From NCBI GenBank assembly GCA_036924285.1, contig JAYKYS010000016.1, positions 4,402,001-4,466,000 of the forward strand: a stretch of DNA of 64,000 nt, in the 5' to 3' direction. Under the pieces are notes generated by a model, which saw only the letters and a list, made by a program, of their open reading frames with translations, made no database searches and was not told where the DNA came from. Both the position numbers and the translations under genes were made by a program. This stretch comes from Asterella californica. Its lineage: Eukaryota; Streptophyta; Marchantiopsida; Marchantiales; Aytoniaceae. Shown piece after piece: positions 1-11,911 of the stretch; within the stretch, counting starts at the first letter, position 1, and each line of letters starts with the position of its first letter.

Positions 1-765
1 GATGCATTTTGTAAGTGTCATGCCAACAACTTCTATTATAGTTTGATCTAAACTATTAACTCCAAAGTAATATAATTAGTGGACAAATGTTGGCTTAGAT
101 CAACTATTTTACTTTAAGTTAATAGTTTAGATCAACTTGACAAATAAATATTAGTAAAAACTATAAAAGTACCGTAATAGTAGAAATTAAAGAGTTCTAA
201 AATAAAAGATAAAATATATATTTCAAATTATATATAAAATAATTTAATATAAATAATATATTTTAGAATTAATTCATTTAAAATTTTGCTAAAATCTATT
301 AAAAATACCGTATTTTTACTTGCACTCATTCTCAACGGAAAACAACAGTGAACCTCCGAGACCACAAGTTGCTTATTTCTCAATTGAGATAAAGTAGATG
401 AGAGATGGAGACTGAAATTTTGATATTCAGTATCAGATTAGTATTCAGTGTCTGATCTATGAGTATCTCAAAGAGATTAAAATATGGAGTTGTTGATAAG
501 TTTGACGACATGAATTTCATATGTGAAATCGAAATAAGGTTTTACCTTCTGTAAATTATTCATGATAACTTATGGATAGTCGCTACTGAGACTTGGAAGA
601 CATCCGCATCGAATGTTTATGAGGAATAGATAGACAAATAGGCACAGCAAGATCTGAAGTCCCTTGCTTTGTCTTAACATTCATGAAGGTTTCTCAGCTT
701 CTCCATTTTGACCAATAAGATGAAGTAGTCAGCTAGAGCAATGAAAGGCTCTAGATCTAGAAAAG
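1..765. other. AT-rich stretch without a recognised gene
   Basis: The first 330 bases are very A+T rich. No open frame of note and no recognised repeat was found. The mitochondrial similarity begins somewhere between about 745 and 780, but the exact junction cannot be placed by eye. Confidence 0.5.
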
Positions 766-769
766 TTGT

Positions 770-1072
770 ATGAGAAACCGCAAAAAGACGCCAGGATCCG
801 ATACGTCACTTCCGCTTATTCTGAGTGGAAGGGCGCCTTGAAACGGAAGCAGACCCCCTCTGTCCTCACCATTACAGTGCGCATCACAAGGGCCAGTTAT
901 CTGAGTCGGAAACGTTAGCAATGTCTTTGTACACGATCCATGGAGAGATGTTCAATTGTCAGATTGAAAGTTCATAGCAATAAGTGAAGACCGGAGTTGC
1001 GAGCCGTTTGAGGTGAAAACCTCACGTACGGTTCTGAGGGCAGCTGTGTTGAAAGACCTGACTTACCCCTAC
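770..1072 (+). other. 3' end of a group II intron (mitochondrial origin)
   Basis: Positions 1001-1038 form the characteristic domain V hairpin of organellar group II introns: GAGCCG start, GAAA tetraloop between complementary GAGGT and ACCTC arms, and a CGGTTC end. A domain VI-like segment follows and runs directly into cox1 coding sequence. In plant mitochondria this is the usual end of a cox1 group II intron. The 5' part and the maturase reading frame are absent, so it cannot splice. It is part of a nuclear mitochondrial DNA copy (NUMT). Confidence 0.8.
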
Positions 1073-1272
<200 letters not shown>

Positions 1273-1700
1273 AAAGCCGCAGCCCACCCCAAAAACTTCA
1301 CTATATGCTGGAAATCCTCTGGACTATCAGCAGGGAAGTAGAAAATACCTCCTCACAGACTATACGTGAAGCGAGCTTCCAGCTTAAAGAAATAGTCCAA
1401 GAGACTCCAGAAGAGTCTAGTTCGGGCAAATATCAGGCACCAGGCGATAAGCTTGATGCTTATTTGGCTGCTTTAATCAAAGGGGATGGTTCTCTAATAA
1501 CTCCTGAAAGTGATAGGGGCTGTGGGGGTCGGTATCCCAACGTGAAGATTGTGTTCCGGTGTGAAGATGAGCCCTCTCAAAAGCTTCGCACAAGGATTGG
1601 AGGTTGAGTGCTGAAACCCATCAAGCTTGATGAGGAGAGCTTCCACTTCCCAACGTTGAGGTGCAAGCTTGATATCTCGTACCTCTCTGATCGAGAGATG
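1273..1700 (+). other. 5' part of a cox1 group I intron
   Basis: The exon ends in GTGGGT and the next bases contain the complementary GCCCACC, giving a plausible P1 helix. Further on, GGACTA (about 1319-1324) and TAGTCC (about 1391-1396) can pair as P7, with the usual TCAGCAGGG context after the first strand. That is a group I intron core. It is followed by a LAGLIDADG reading frame. The intron 3' end and the next exon are missing. Confidence 0.7.
1305..1607 (+). pseudogene. LAGLIDADG homing endonuclease fragment, intron-encoded
   Basis: This 100-codon frame carries one LAGLIDADG-family motif, YLAALIKGDGSL, at residues 53-64. The first 45 or so residues are simply the intron core read in frame, as is common when such genes are continuous with the upstream exon. 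After the first motif the frame runs about 35 residues and stops. A complete single-chain enzyme of this family has two motifs within roughly 200-300 residues, so this is a truncated relic inside the nuclear mitochondrial insert. Confidence 0.75.
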
Positions 1701-1887
1701 GAAGAAATTTGTCTTGGTGGGTGAGGTTCAGCTCATAAACAACATACGCCAAACATTTCTCCTTTTGTGTTAGGTACGTGCAAATTTCAGTCTGGAAACT
1801 GAGTAAGACTAAAAATAATTTGAAGAAAATGAGTGCAGAAGATTCTATTGGGAGCTTGGAGATAAGTTAGTCTTCATCAGCATTATA

Positions 1888-4027
1888 ATGGTTGTGCTAT
1901 TCGATCTTCCAGATTCATTCCAGACATTAGTTGTGAAACTTGGTGTAAAGAAGCCAAAAGAGCTCATGAGCCAGAAGAGCTTACTCCATGAAGAATCTCG
2001 ACAAAGCAGAACTGGAGTACATGATACTCAAGATATCACGTTCTCTGTGACAAAAAAGCATGTTATCAAGAGAACAAGAAGATCTAGAAGTTTGGACATA
2101 AAAAGAAGAACAAGAATAAGATTGGAGGAAGGAAACCAGCTGGAACACTTATGGCAAGAAAGGTCATATCTCCTCACTGTAAGGATATTCAATCGAACAG
2201 ACGAGCATCTTGGTAAATCATACTCATAAAGCAAAGAAAAGGTGACAGATGAAGACCTTACGTAGTCACATTATTCATCGTAATGCCAAGAGTATGATTT
2301 CTGGTACATAGAATATGGGGCTTCACAACATATGACATGTCATGGAGGGTGGAATTTTCACTTACAATCAAGTGAAAGACATACTCCAAGGTTTATCTTG
2401 TGAATGATGTCGGCTTGGAGATAACTGGCAGAGGAACAGTCAAAATTATAAGCTTGACAAGTGTAGCAGAATATATTTTGTCGGTAAGTAAATGTAACCA
2501 TGCTTAATCAAGGGTATGCTATGCATTTTACTCCTACATAATATGTGATGAATTTTGAAACGATAGAATCAAGAGAGTGCGTTCTTGTTCAGTGTTCAAA
2601 CTGTTAGGTTTGACTGATTAGAATGAAATCAGTCAACCTCTAGCTATATGTGTTAGAAAATCTAACTATAACTTCCTGGTATCAGATGATGACCATGTTG
2701 GTATAACTGAAAATCTGAAGAGATTCAGTCAATAGTTGGTGTGAGATCTGCACCTCGATAGTGAACATCAAGATGTGTGAGGAGAGGGAGAACAAGGGAG
2801 AAAGAAACTTTTGAATCAAATTATTTTCATATCGAGGGAAAGTATGATATCAGGTATCAGGAACTGATATTAGTTAATTTTTCTTGATATCAGGAACACT
2901 AGGTGTTAATCTCTTAGTGTTAACTGTAATCATGTGAAATAGCAATAAATTGTTATTATGCATTTGACTAAAGTGATCGATGCGATGAAATGACAATAAG
3001 TTGTTATTTAACACCCACCGAGGTTGGCCGGATGTGTGAAGCTCACACTCAGTTACTCTAGCCAGTTGCGAGAATAATAACTTCTTGTTATATTCAAAAA
3101 TAGAACATCCAGCAAAGTCTGCTAAGCTATCAATACTTGACAACTCGGTTGAGTGTAAGAATAAATTCTTGATATCAGGTGAAATTTCAACAAATATTAG
3201 TAAATTTATTTTTTCTGATATCGCTTCAACACTCTTCCATATTGGAGCTTAAAGCTTCATACAAGTAGGACTGTTGGACTCAGCTATGCTTAGAGTTTCT
3301 AACAGTGACTTCTGAGTGAAGATTAGAGAAATTGAATTTTGTGGAAATTAACTGAAGAGTTGACTGAACAATTTTGGGGATTTTGGAGTGTTTAGAGTTT
3401 TCAATACTAAAAACTTTGACTTAAATTCTAAGTTGATATATATCAATGATCTGACAAAAGAAAATTGACAGTAACTTCTTGATGACGTTTGTACTTAAGG
3501 CATTTTAGGCTCTAGAATGCTGATTCCAACTTACGAGAGAGATCAAAACATAGCAGACTGAAATTGACAAAAAACTGAGTGTATTCTCCTGGTTTTGCTT
3601 GTATGAACAAGCAAAACTGGTTGTGGCCGACTTCAAATTTTAAGTCGATCACAGATAGAAGTTTTGCATTTTCTTCAAGAAATGTCTTCTTCATGATAAC
3701 GGTGAAAGTGATGAGATCAAATAAATAAAAATATGGACCTCTAAAATTTCAGGATTTTTTTATTGTCACAATATTGCAAGATAAATCAATACTCTTTTTA
3801 CACCATCATAGAATTTGGTGTTGAGAGAGGAAAATATATCTTTGGTCGAAAGTGCTAGATATCTCTTATATTATCAAGGTCTGAACAAATTCTTGTGGAC
3901 CAAGGTCATCTTTATAGTAAGTTATGTTCTTAACGATTCACCAACTACTGTAGTAAAAAGAATAGTCATCGATATGAGAGTATTTGAGAGTGAATGTTAT
4001 GCACTAATTCTTGGGCAAAAACTCTAA
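1888..4027 (+). mobile_element. decayed Ty1/Copia retrotransposon (gag, protease, integrase remnants)
   Basis: Three Copia landmarks occur in the right order and on one strand. Positions 1888-2229 encode a gag-like stretch (LPDSFQTLV and a later HEESRQSR block, as in UBN2-type gag). Around 2310-2350 a reading gives WYIEYGASQHMT, a mutated form of the Copia protease motif WYxDSGASxHMT. Positions 3815-4027 read as the end of the integrase core (LVESARYLLYYQGLNKFLW, then YVLNDSPTT and MRVFESECYA). Frames are broken in between, no reverse transcriptase is visible and no LTRs were identified. The mitochondrial insert lies immediately upstream. Confidence 0.7.
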
Positions 4028-4074
4028 TCAAGGGCAAAAGGGCAAGGAGTTCAATATGAAGTCCATTAAATACG

Positions 4075-4356
4075 TTAGTTTATTGCCTGGTCCTTCTTGT
4101 GAAAAAGGTTAGACAATAAATTAGTGAGTTTGCTTGCCTCTTCCATCTTGGAAAAAGATGAATATGCATGCTTTGCAAAATGCTTCCCAATATCCTCTCC
4201 CACAGCTTCTACATATAACTGTTGCTCATTTTCTATCATTGAAAAAGTGTAAGTGTTTAGAAATTCTGAACTAAGTTGTGGTGAAAAATAGAATTTATCT
4301 CTCACTACTAAATGATAACTAAACCTGGACTTGCAAACAAATCCGAACAAACCCAT
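4075..4356 (-). repeat. dispersed AT-rich repeat, copy 1
   Basis: The minus-strand translation resembles that of 9055-9252: both contain a block read as R(F/L)(S/G)YH followed a few residues later by DK(F/I)YF and QLS. No protein function is implied; this is more likely a shared transposon-derived repeat. The remainder of 4357-5770 shows no gene. Confidence 0.4.
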
Positions 4357-4359
4357 AAA

Positions 4360-5770
4360 TCAATCGCAGACTCCACGTGCTGCCAAAAATTTAACTGCGA
4401 GGACCTGCCAACAAAAACACATAATTCAATCCAGCCATTAATTTATTCCATAACTTCCAACCGGAATAAATATCTGTAAAACAAGTGAATATCCTTAAGT
4501 AGAAAAATATAAGGGAAAAGAGAAAACATTCGAATCGGAAAAAGAAATTTGAATGTGAAGGTTTCACGTTATAGATTCAAATGTTTCTTGGATTCGTTCC
4601 GATTGGAATGAAACTTAGAATGCCTCATTACAATCTTAACCTCTCATGTCAGATATATGTGATCTCCGGGTTACTCAGTTTCACTAGCACCCAGTCGAGT
4701 TTAGCGGAAGTCGAGAATGCATATCTTTATAATTCTGAAGGATTCCCGATACTCCCCGACAGAGTCATTCAACGACTTGGGTTACCACATGCATGCCGGA
4801 GGTCACTTCATACTCGACGGGAGAATCGAACCCACGACCAGCTCTCAGTGGCCGCAAGCTACTATAATAATAACTCAGCGTATACAGCGGAAGCTTATAA
4901 TTCTGTTGCATGCTACTAATATCATTCAATTACCGTATGTATTTCCTTTGCAAAATCCAAGTTTAAAGTATTAATCTCATAGATACTGAATACAAATATT
5001 CTAAATTGCGACTCGAGTGGCTTCTGGAACCTGGGTGAGAACGAAAGGAGGAAGGGATAAGAAACCCTTCTGAACTTTCTGAACTTTTAAATATACTTTT
5101 CCAAAGCCATTTACTTTTTACATTGAAAAATATACATAAATGCAAACTGTATTTCCCGCTATGGCCAGCAGGAATCGTAGACGAACCACGTACGGCTAGT
5201 AGCTATGCCCTAACATAACCACGCAACTGGATGCGGTAGAAGCCAGTCTCACTCACTGTAGGCTTAATGAATTGTTTCCTTCCGTTTTCGATTTCTCTAC
5301 AGCCCTCCCAGCCGTTTGTGACATGTCTACCTTTACCTTCTGACTCTTGAGTACGTCGAAATCCACTTCGAACTCCAAATCCATTTCGAACTCTAAGCTC
5401 AGATGATAAAGTGACCCCCGACCATCTACACTACCCTTTTCTTTTCTCTTCTTTTCTTCTTTCATTCTCTCTTCTAAACCGACCACCTAGGGTGAATCAG
5501 CCAAGGACTTACCCTTCCATCTGTAGAGCAATATGATATAGTCGTGATGTTACTCATCAGATCTCCCATACTCTAGGTGATCATGCGATCTATCTACCTC
5601 ACATGACACACAACTCGATCTATTCCGCCACAATGCATCAGTTCGAATCTGGGACCACGCAGGACATTGCCAACCACGATTCGATATGGTCGGATTTTAC
5701 GTTGCTGCTGGACCATCTGGAACACAAAGCTCTTAGAAGGCAGATTCGACTGACGACATGCCCTAACTCA
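4360..5770. other. intergenic, no gene seen
   Basis: Short overlapping frames exist at 4581-4974 and 5253-5486 but show no recognisable domain and no splice pattern. The 5.3-5.5 kb part is rich in TTCGAACTC-type short repeats. This is the 3' flank of the first GDSL gene. Confidence 0.5.
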
Positions 5771-5773
5771 TCA

Positions 5774-7652
5774 TCATGCAATGTCTGCTTCGTGTTCGAG
5801 AGCCGCAAGCTCCTCCACGGTAAGAACCGAGGAAGTGGCGTTCGACGTAGAGCTGTGAGTCGAACTCCCAGTGGGCAGGTCGAGACCTGAGAAGACTTGT
5901 CTGGCGATGAAATAGTTGGCCCGATGTGACGGATGATATTCATCCCACCAGACGTAGTCAGATGGATTCTCACACACTAGTAGCGGGTTCCGGCAAGTAT
6001 CCGCACCTCCGTATTTCCCTGCTCCGCAGCATGCCGTGTCCCCGTTTTGGAAGCCTGCCACACCAGAATAATGATACATCAGGTCTGTCTAAAGCTCGCA
6101 AGCGTCAAAATTAAAGGGCACAGATGCTTCTGCTTTCGTCCGAAAATCTGAATGACGGCCGGAATGAGATCGAACGGTATGAAAAGGTACCGAATTCAGA
6201 AGGGAACTTGCACATTCGGTAGACGATGCTCATGATATCTCGGTACAGGAAATGCGCTCCTTGGTTCTGCTCATTGAAGAGCACGAGCATCATTCTGAGC
6301 GCATCGTTGAACTCCGAGATGTAGTGATTCACCCCCTCCATACACTCAGCCGTGGTAGTCCTGGACAGCCAGAGAAAGTGGGGCGCACATCCCACAGGCC
6401 CCACGCTAAGCACTGCAACTTTTCTCGCCCCGGCATCGTACAGCATCTGCACATTCGATCACCATGCATCGATAGGCAAGCAGTGAAGTTGTGGCCTTTG
6501 AATGGTCCCCGGGACTGTCAGCATGGAGGCATGAGTTTGGAAGTCTAACCTGTAGCTGATTCTTGAAGGTCGTCAGGAGTACTTTGGTGAACTGATCGCG
6601 GGGTAACCTTGCCGAATCCGTGTCGTTGATGATCCAGCTGTGGATGTAATCGTTGCCGCCCGTCGAAAAAAGAAACAGTGATGTCCCCAGATGTCTAGCA
6701 GCAGCACGTTCCCCCAAATCCACAATCAACTCGTTTCGCTTCAGCAGGAAGAGTTCTATCTGCTGCCAACCTGTAAGTATCTGTCCCTGCGCACTCACAC
6801 GTCCATGCAATCAAGTCATTTCTATGCAATTCAATTGACTAGATTGCCTAACTATGGCCAGGAAATTTATTTCAAGGATTACTCATTACAACTCCAGAAG
6901 AGTACGTGCAAATTGTTAAACCCGTTCATTCCTCGCAGATCTAGATATGTATATAGTAATAGGAGATGTCCTTGAGCAGTGATTCCGAAAAGGTCGTTCG
7001 ACTATCGATATATACCAGCACTCTCCCAGTCCTGTTGAGAATCCCAGCCCCAGCCGAAGCGAAGTTGGCTCCTTGAAAGCGATACATCTGCGCTTCAGGG
7101 CTCAAATATGCCGGCGAAATTGGGATTCGCAAAAACTCCGCTGCATAGCAGTGAAATGGGAGTGAGTAAGTAGGAATCTTTCAAGGCAGCAGTGTCATAA
7201 CCTCCAATTCTGACTTTTAGGAGCTCTGCGTCGGACCAGTTACACGAGCACTCACCAGTCAAAAGCAATGTTCTACTCGGGTTCGCACTCCTGCTGTACT
7301 AGCTGCTCTACTCACTAATAATTGATCATGAGCAGTGTAAGATCTAGAGAGATTATGAGAAGAGAGTACTGATCCAGTCGGACGTCATCCTTCCGTTGGT
7401 AAACCTCCCCGTCGCAAGGCGGGTGTCGAAATCTCGGCCATAAGGTGGGTAATTGGAACGAGAAAACGTGTACAGTCGATTGTTGTTCCCACTATCAACA
7501 GTTGAGTCCCCGAAAACATACATCGCTGGAACTTTCCAGGTTAATGTTTTGGAACCGACCTGCCCATATATGCCTTGAATTCCCCACCCCCAATGAACAG
7601 GAGTCAGAAAAATGACAATAACTAACGCCGATAGTTGACACAGTCTGCCCAT
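5774..7652 (-). CDS. GDSL esterase/lipase (SGNH hydrolase), intact, 5 exons
   Basis: A five-exon gene can be assembled: exon 1 7652-7370, exon 2 7140-7016, exon 3 6786-6550, exon 4 6446-6191, exon 5 6054-5774. All introns are GT-AG and phases agree, giving 393 residues, a normal length for plant GDSL proteins. Residues 1-27 look like a signal peptide, so the product is probably secreted. Block I is [12 protein letters not shown] with the catalytic Ser at about 50; block II is [11 protein letters not shown]; block III is GGND at 179-182; block V is WWDEYHPSH with Asp338 and His341 completing the triad. The family hydrolyses ester or lipid substrates, often in the cell wall or cuticle; the substrate here is unknown. 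It has a sister at 15452-17421 with the same exon lengths except the last, and a broken relative at 18975-20821. Confidence 0.92.
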
Positions 7653-7910
7653 TCTGATGGTGTAGATAGAGAGGGGATGAAAATTGACGAGTTAGTTGAC
7701 TGCAGCAAGACCACTCGAGATGTGGCGAAAACGATAAAAGCTACGAGAAGAGGCATACGGATCAGAGGCGCGAGAGAACATGGATCAAGTGATCCCCAAA
7801 ACTCAGCTCTAACTGCTCCCAGCTTAGCTGCTGTACATTGGGAGAGAAATGGAACAAGCACGATCAGATACCGCCAGTTCAAACGCTGAGATTATGATCG
7901 TCAGTGACTC

Positions 7911-7918
7911 CTTTTATA
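7911..7918 (-). promoter_or_regulatory. TATA box of the first GDSL gene
   Basis: TATAAAAG on the minus strand, about 260 bases before the ATG. The bases that follow (GGAGTCACTGA and then ATCATAA) align with the corresponding region of the second GDSL gene, where TTTTAAAG stands at 17684-17677. Conservation between paralogues supports a real core promoter and a 5' leader of about 230 bases. Confidence 0.6.
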
Positions 7919-7919
7919 C

Positions 7920-8701
7920 GTATATGATAAGTTCAGCCACTTCCCCGGCCGATTTGATATCGTCTTTTTAATCGGCTCGATCCACTCGGTGATCCTAATT
8001 AACCTGCACTTGCTCGAACGTTCTGGGACCAGCACTTAAGCTTTTGCAGCGTCTCGAAAGACAGCTCAAGCTTTAGACTGTTGCTGCAGTTGGAAGCCAT
8101 GCATTCTCCTAAATGCATGGCAACGACTCTTCTCATGTTCAGTTTCGAGATCCGCTGTGAGAACGTCTTCTGGACGCGACCTGTTTTCGAATAAGGAGCA
8201 TAACACTTTCAGGAGCTCAAGGGCGCGGATGGTACACTCCGTCCGTCACTTCAATTTCAAATTCAGCCATGCTCTTCTACATTTTGAGTTGACATGATAA
8301 TTTCATTCTTCTTGATGTGATTTACAATATTCCTGATTAGAGCTGAGTACAGACTCTGATCATGATCATGAGATGGTTCCAGATGGTATCATCATTCCAA
8401 ACGAACGATCATGAAGCGACGGTCAGGCGATGGTCACGATCATGAAGAGGTGGTCAGTAGATACCGTAGTAACCATCGAATACGCGCGGTTGATTTTTCA
8501 CGCGGTTGATTTTTGATGATTTCTCGGTGTTTTGTCACGAATTAAGTATTTGCGTGAATGAGTGAATATTAAATGACGCATATTCGATTTAGACAGAGGA
8601 AGAGATATATTTAAAAATCTGAATATTATAATTTTGAGATACGGAATGGATTATTATGAACATAATGGTGCGTAATTATTCACGGATTGAATGGTTATAA
8701 T

Positions 8702-8705
<4 letters not shown>
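7920..8705. other. upstream region of the first GDSL gene
   Basis: No gene. Positions of about 7976-8100 share short stretches (AACGTTC, AGCGTCTC) with 17780-17860, upstream of the second GDSL gene, so the duplication that made the pair included promoter-proximal DNA. An imperfect repeat of ATCATGA/CGATCATGA motifs lies around 8340-8450. Confidence 0.5.

Positions 8706-8758
<53 letters not shown>
8706..8758. repeat. (TA)n microsatellite
   Basis: An uninterrupted run of about 26 TA dinucleotides. Its length is likely to be polymorphic and is prone to assembly error. Confidence 0.97.
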
Positions 8759-8761
<3 letters not shown>

Positions 8762-9054
8762 GCCTCATTAATACTACAGTAGCTTCTTTATTTGTTGATA
8801 ATTAATATGTGATTTTCGGAAATGTTATCACTGTAGAAAATAAACCAGAAAGATATGCTGGACCACGTATAAAATGGGATCCCCGCCACTAGCAGATAAA
8901 AAGGACTTTGAATATTTAAACTTATATGAAGTACATTTTTCCTTGGAGAAACTGGATCAAATTTTCTTTAAATGTTATGTGGTGATTAAGTATATTTGCA
9001 TCTTTAAATACATAAGGGCTCCTGGCCTCCGGGAGCCCCATTTATCCAAACAGG

Positions 9055-9252
9055 TCAAGAGCCCTTATTATCCAAATTGAGCAGACACAAACACAGAATA
9101 TCCTCCCACGGTCTTGTACTTTTAACTGTTCTAATTTTTTTCCAAAAAAGATGTACAAATCTTATACTAAGTTGTTCTGGAAAATAAATTTTATCTCCAA
9201 CTATTATATGATAACCTAGCCTAGAATTGAGCACGATAAGCAAGACGAACAC
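9055..9252 (-). repeat. dispersed AT-rich repeat, copy 2
   Basis: Related to 4075-4356 through shared minus-strand blocks such as YHIIVGDKIYF and EQLS. An exact palindrome-like GGGCTCCTGGCC/GGCCTCCGGGAGCCC pairing stands just before it at about 9017-9041. Function unknown. Confidence 0.4.
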
Positions 9253-9294
9253 TTAAGCTGCTAAGAATATATACGTCCCAAGCGTCCCATCGGA

Positions 9295-9503
9295 GAATGC
9301 GAGAAAGAGGACGAGCGGGCGTAACGGCCAAGAAAATCAAAGGGGCCGATTGGTTGAGAGGGGGGCCGCGCCTTCGCTTCGCATTAAATGTATTGTAAGC
9401 CGGTGCGTGCCAGCCGAGAATGAATGAGAGGAAGAGAGCGAGGTGGTGTGGGCAGGAAAATCAAAGATGGCGGTTGGGGGAAGCGCGCCTTCGCTTGCAT
9501 TTA
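9295..9503. repeat. two-copy GC-rich tandem repeat upstream of the Replitron-type gene
   Basis: Two units of roughly 90 bases, at 9295-9387 and 9416-9503, share GAGAATG at the start, AAAATCAAAG in the middle and CGCGCCTTCGCTT then ATTTAA or ATTAA at the end. The abrupt rise in G+C at about 9290 relative to the A+T-rich flank suggests an element boundary nearby. Confidence 0.65.
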
Positions 9504-10763
9504 AGTAGATTGAGTAGGTGGCTGTGCATTATTCTTAATAGCCTGCTAGGTTAAATAGGCGGCTGGGGTGACGGGGTGAGGCGCTGTCGATTGTGGTCAA
9601 ATTTTCTCGCTGCTTCCTCGCTACGGTCGCGGTCGATGGCTGCTCGCTGGTGTGCTGGCTAGAGTGGACCGCTGCTGTGGATGGTTGTTTTTCTGAGAGT
9701 GGGACGAGACGGACGACGTGTGATATTCGTTGTTGAGTTGATTGAGTATGGTCGCGGAGTATGGAGGCAGTGTTCTCGTCTTTGCCTTGCTGGGAATGGG
9801 GGCAGCCAGCGAAATGAGATCCTCTGCTCAGTTTCGTGTCTTGCTGGGGATGGGCGTAGAGGCGAAGCACGAACGGGAGAATTTCCTCTTCTTCAATATG
9901 TTTATGCTCATTTGCTCATTCGCTCAAGTTATGTTGGCTAGCGCGCTTGGATTTCGTCTCGATTGCAAACCGCGATGTCATTTCTCGGGTCGTTTTGGCT
10001 CCTTGACTTCGTTTTGTCTGTGTTCGTTTCTGATTTTCTCTTTCTGTGACTGAGGTGGAGGCAGGCCATGTGTCTTCAGTAAAATCTTTTGTCACGCTCG
10101 TTTCTCGTGAGGAGACTGCCACGATGGAGTGGAACGGGTGGGAGAACGTGCAGCAACTTCTTAAGATAAGTTTTCCGTTTTGTGTTCTCCATCTTAGTCT
10201 GTCAACTATGGAGGACTCAGATATTGCTGTTACTGCTGAAGCGATAGAAAGTGAGATTCAGCTATCTCCAGAGAGTTGTGGTACCGTGGAACCATCACAG
10301 ATATTTCCCTCTTTGCACTTCTCTCCTATAGTTCCTCGTTTCCCTTATCTGTCCATCCGCGAGCCTTGGAGATCATTCTCGGAAGACAAGCTTCTGTTAA
10401 CACGGACTTATTGTTATTTAGACATCGTTTCTTCTCGACAAATTGTCCCGTTTCTGTTCAAGTTCGATTATGTGAAAATCAGAAAAACTTGTTTTCCATG
10501 CCTTGTGCACTCTATTCCTCTACAGTGGCTTGCAGGCCCGTATAGATTTTTTTCATACTCCTCTGATAATCTGTCCCTTTACTTGCAGGATCGCAGGTTT
10601 CGTTTGTTTTCGTATCCTGCGTTCTTCAATCGTTCTGAGCACATCTTAGAGTCTACTGTGTCTTCTTTATACAGGACGCACTCCTTACCTTGTTTGTGCA
10701 CTATCTTGGACCCGTTCGAATTCAGTTTTATTTGTCATCACTATCCTTGCTTATCGCGAGATA
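9504..10763 (+). other. leader region or 5' part of the Replitron-type element
   Basis: Several open frames overlap here (for example 10046-10840 on the plus strand) but none shows a recognisable domain. The base composition is like that of the Rep gene that follows and unlike the A+T-rich DNA before 9240. It may be the untranslated or poorly conserved 5' part of the same mobile element. Confidence 0.35.
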
Positions 10764-11675
10764 ATGTCTTTGAGGAGGGAGGCGAGGGCGAAGAGACCGA
10801 GCCTCGAAGCGTCAGTGACAGTTTGCAGGACCGGGACTGACCTCGATATAGCGTTGTTCTCGTTGCTTTCTGACTTCCTTCACGCATAATGTCTATCAGG
10901 AATATTTTCGGTCGAGCGTGGAGGCAGCCTCCTCCACTTGCATTTTCAGGGGGTCATCTGCATCTACTCCAAATCTTGTATCGATATCAAGAAACGTCTG
11001 CTGCGGGCTCTTGGCTGGGACCAGAGCAAACCTGTTGGTGGAGAGCTGTGTGTGAAGTTGTTATCGAAGAAAAGGTTGCACACGTTCGTAGGTATGGTAG
11101 GATACTGCCTTAAGGATGACCAAGAGCCGCACCATGTAGCTGCGATGAAGAATATCAGCGGGGCGATTGTTGCTGACGGGAAAGAGCTTTTTATGCTGCT
11201 TGGCGCTGCGGACACAAAGAACCGAGTAGAGTTGATGTATTTCAACATACTGCAGAGGGCTCTTCAGTACAACAGGTACAAAAGCACCCATCCGCTGTCA
11301 ACAACATTTTCACGCTGTTAGCGCGCCATGCTTATGTCTGGGAAGTATATGCCGTCTCCTAGGTGGCTTCTTCAACATGGTATACACAAGAGGCGTGCAG
11401 ATGCGCTGTGGAGTTCCCTTGTGAGTCCTCGGGACGTCACTCCCGAAGACATAGATGAGATATTCTTTTTCAGGGAAAACCAGCGCTGCCCACGTTGTAG
11501 TCACAGATACTTCCAGTACACAGAAAAGCAGGGCGATGAGGAGCATGCACCGGAAGTACCATCGGAACCAGACGTGCAACCTTGTCATGATAGTCCTCTG
11601 CCGGTGTATATACCGCTTGCAACAGCGCTCCTGCGGTCCACTGGCTCCGATAGATGTTTTCTGATTACAGTTTGA
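10764..11675 (+). pseudogene. Replitron-type Rep/HUH transposase with two nonsense codons
   Basis: One continuous frame of about 303 codons, interrupted only by TAA at 10887-10889 and TAG at 11319-11321. Motifs follow the single-tyrosine Rep order: a motif I-like beta strand (EASVTVCR) near residue 18; then FSVERGGSLLHLHFQGV, with the metal-binding HUH-type His-Leu-His at 10935-10943; then VGMVGYCLKD with the candidate catalytic Tyr at 11103-11105 and Lys three residues on. A conserved-looking second domain follows (NRVELMYFNILQRA, then SGKYMPSPRWL). CRESS-DNA virus Reps share this motif order, but there is no helicase domain, and the Rep plus adjacent domain fits Replitrons, a transposon group reported to be abundant in non-seed plants. 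The ATG at 10764 is the first in frame. The two stops make this copy inactive unless read through. A virus-derived Rep relic is the alternative. Confidence 0.8.
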
Positions 11676-11711
11676 GGCTGATGTACTTCAGACATATGGT
11701 TTCTTCTTGTA

Positions 11712-11911
11712 CAGAGCTAGAAATATATATATGGTTCGTGGAGTGTTTATTGAAAAGTACTGGCTTTGTTGTTTGTGATTATGCTTCACAGACGGTTGTA
11801 GTTGAGTATATGTATGGTTCACACACAGCTAGAAATATATGTGAACCCTGGAGTGTCTACAGAGAAATAGTGCCTTCTTGTCTGTGATCATGCTTCACAG
11901 TCGGTCTGTAT
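11712..11911. repeat. two-copy imperfect tandem repeat after the Rep gene
   Basis: Units at about 11712-11797 and 11825-11911, period about 112. They share AGCTAGAAATATAT, TGGAGTGT, TTGTTTGTGAT or TTGTCTGTGAT, and ATGCTTCACAG. They directly follow the Rep frame and may belong to the 3' untranslated or terminal part of the element. Confidence 0.65.

Noticed and set aside
10046..10840. 264-codon plus-strand open frame before the Rep gene
   Set aside because: No recognisable domain and it overlaps the Rep start in another frame; not supportable as a separate gene.
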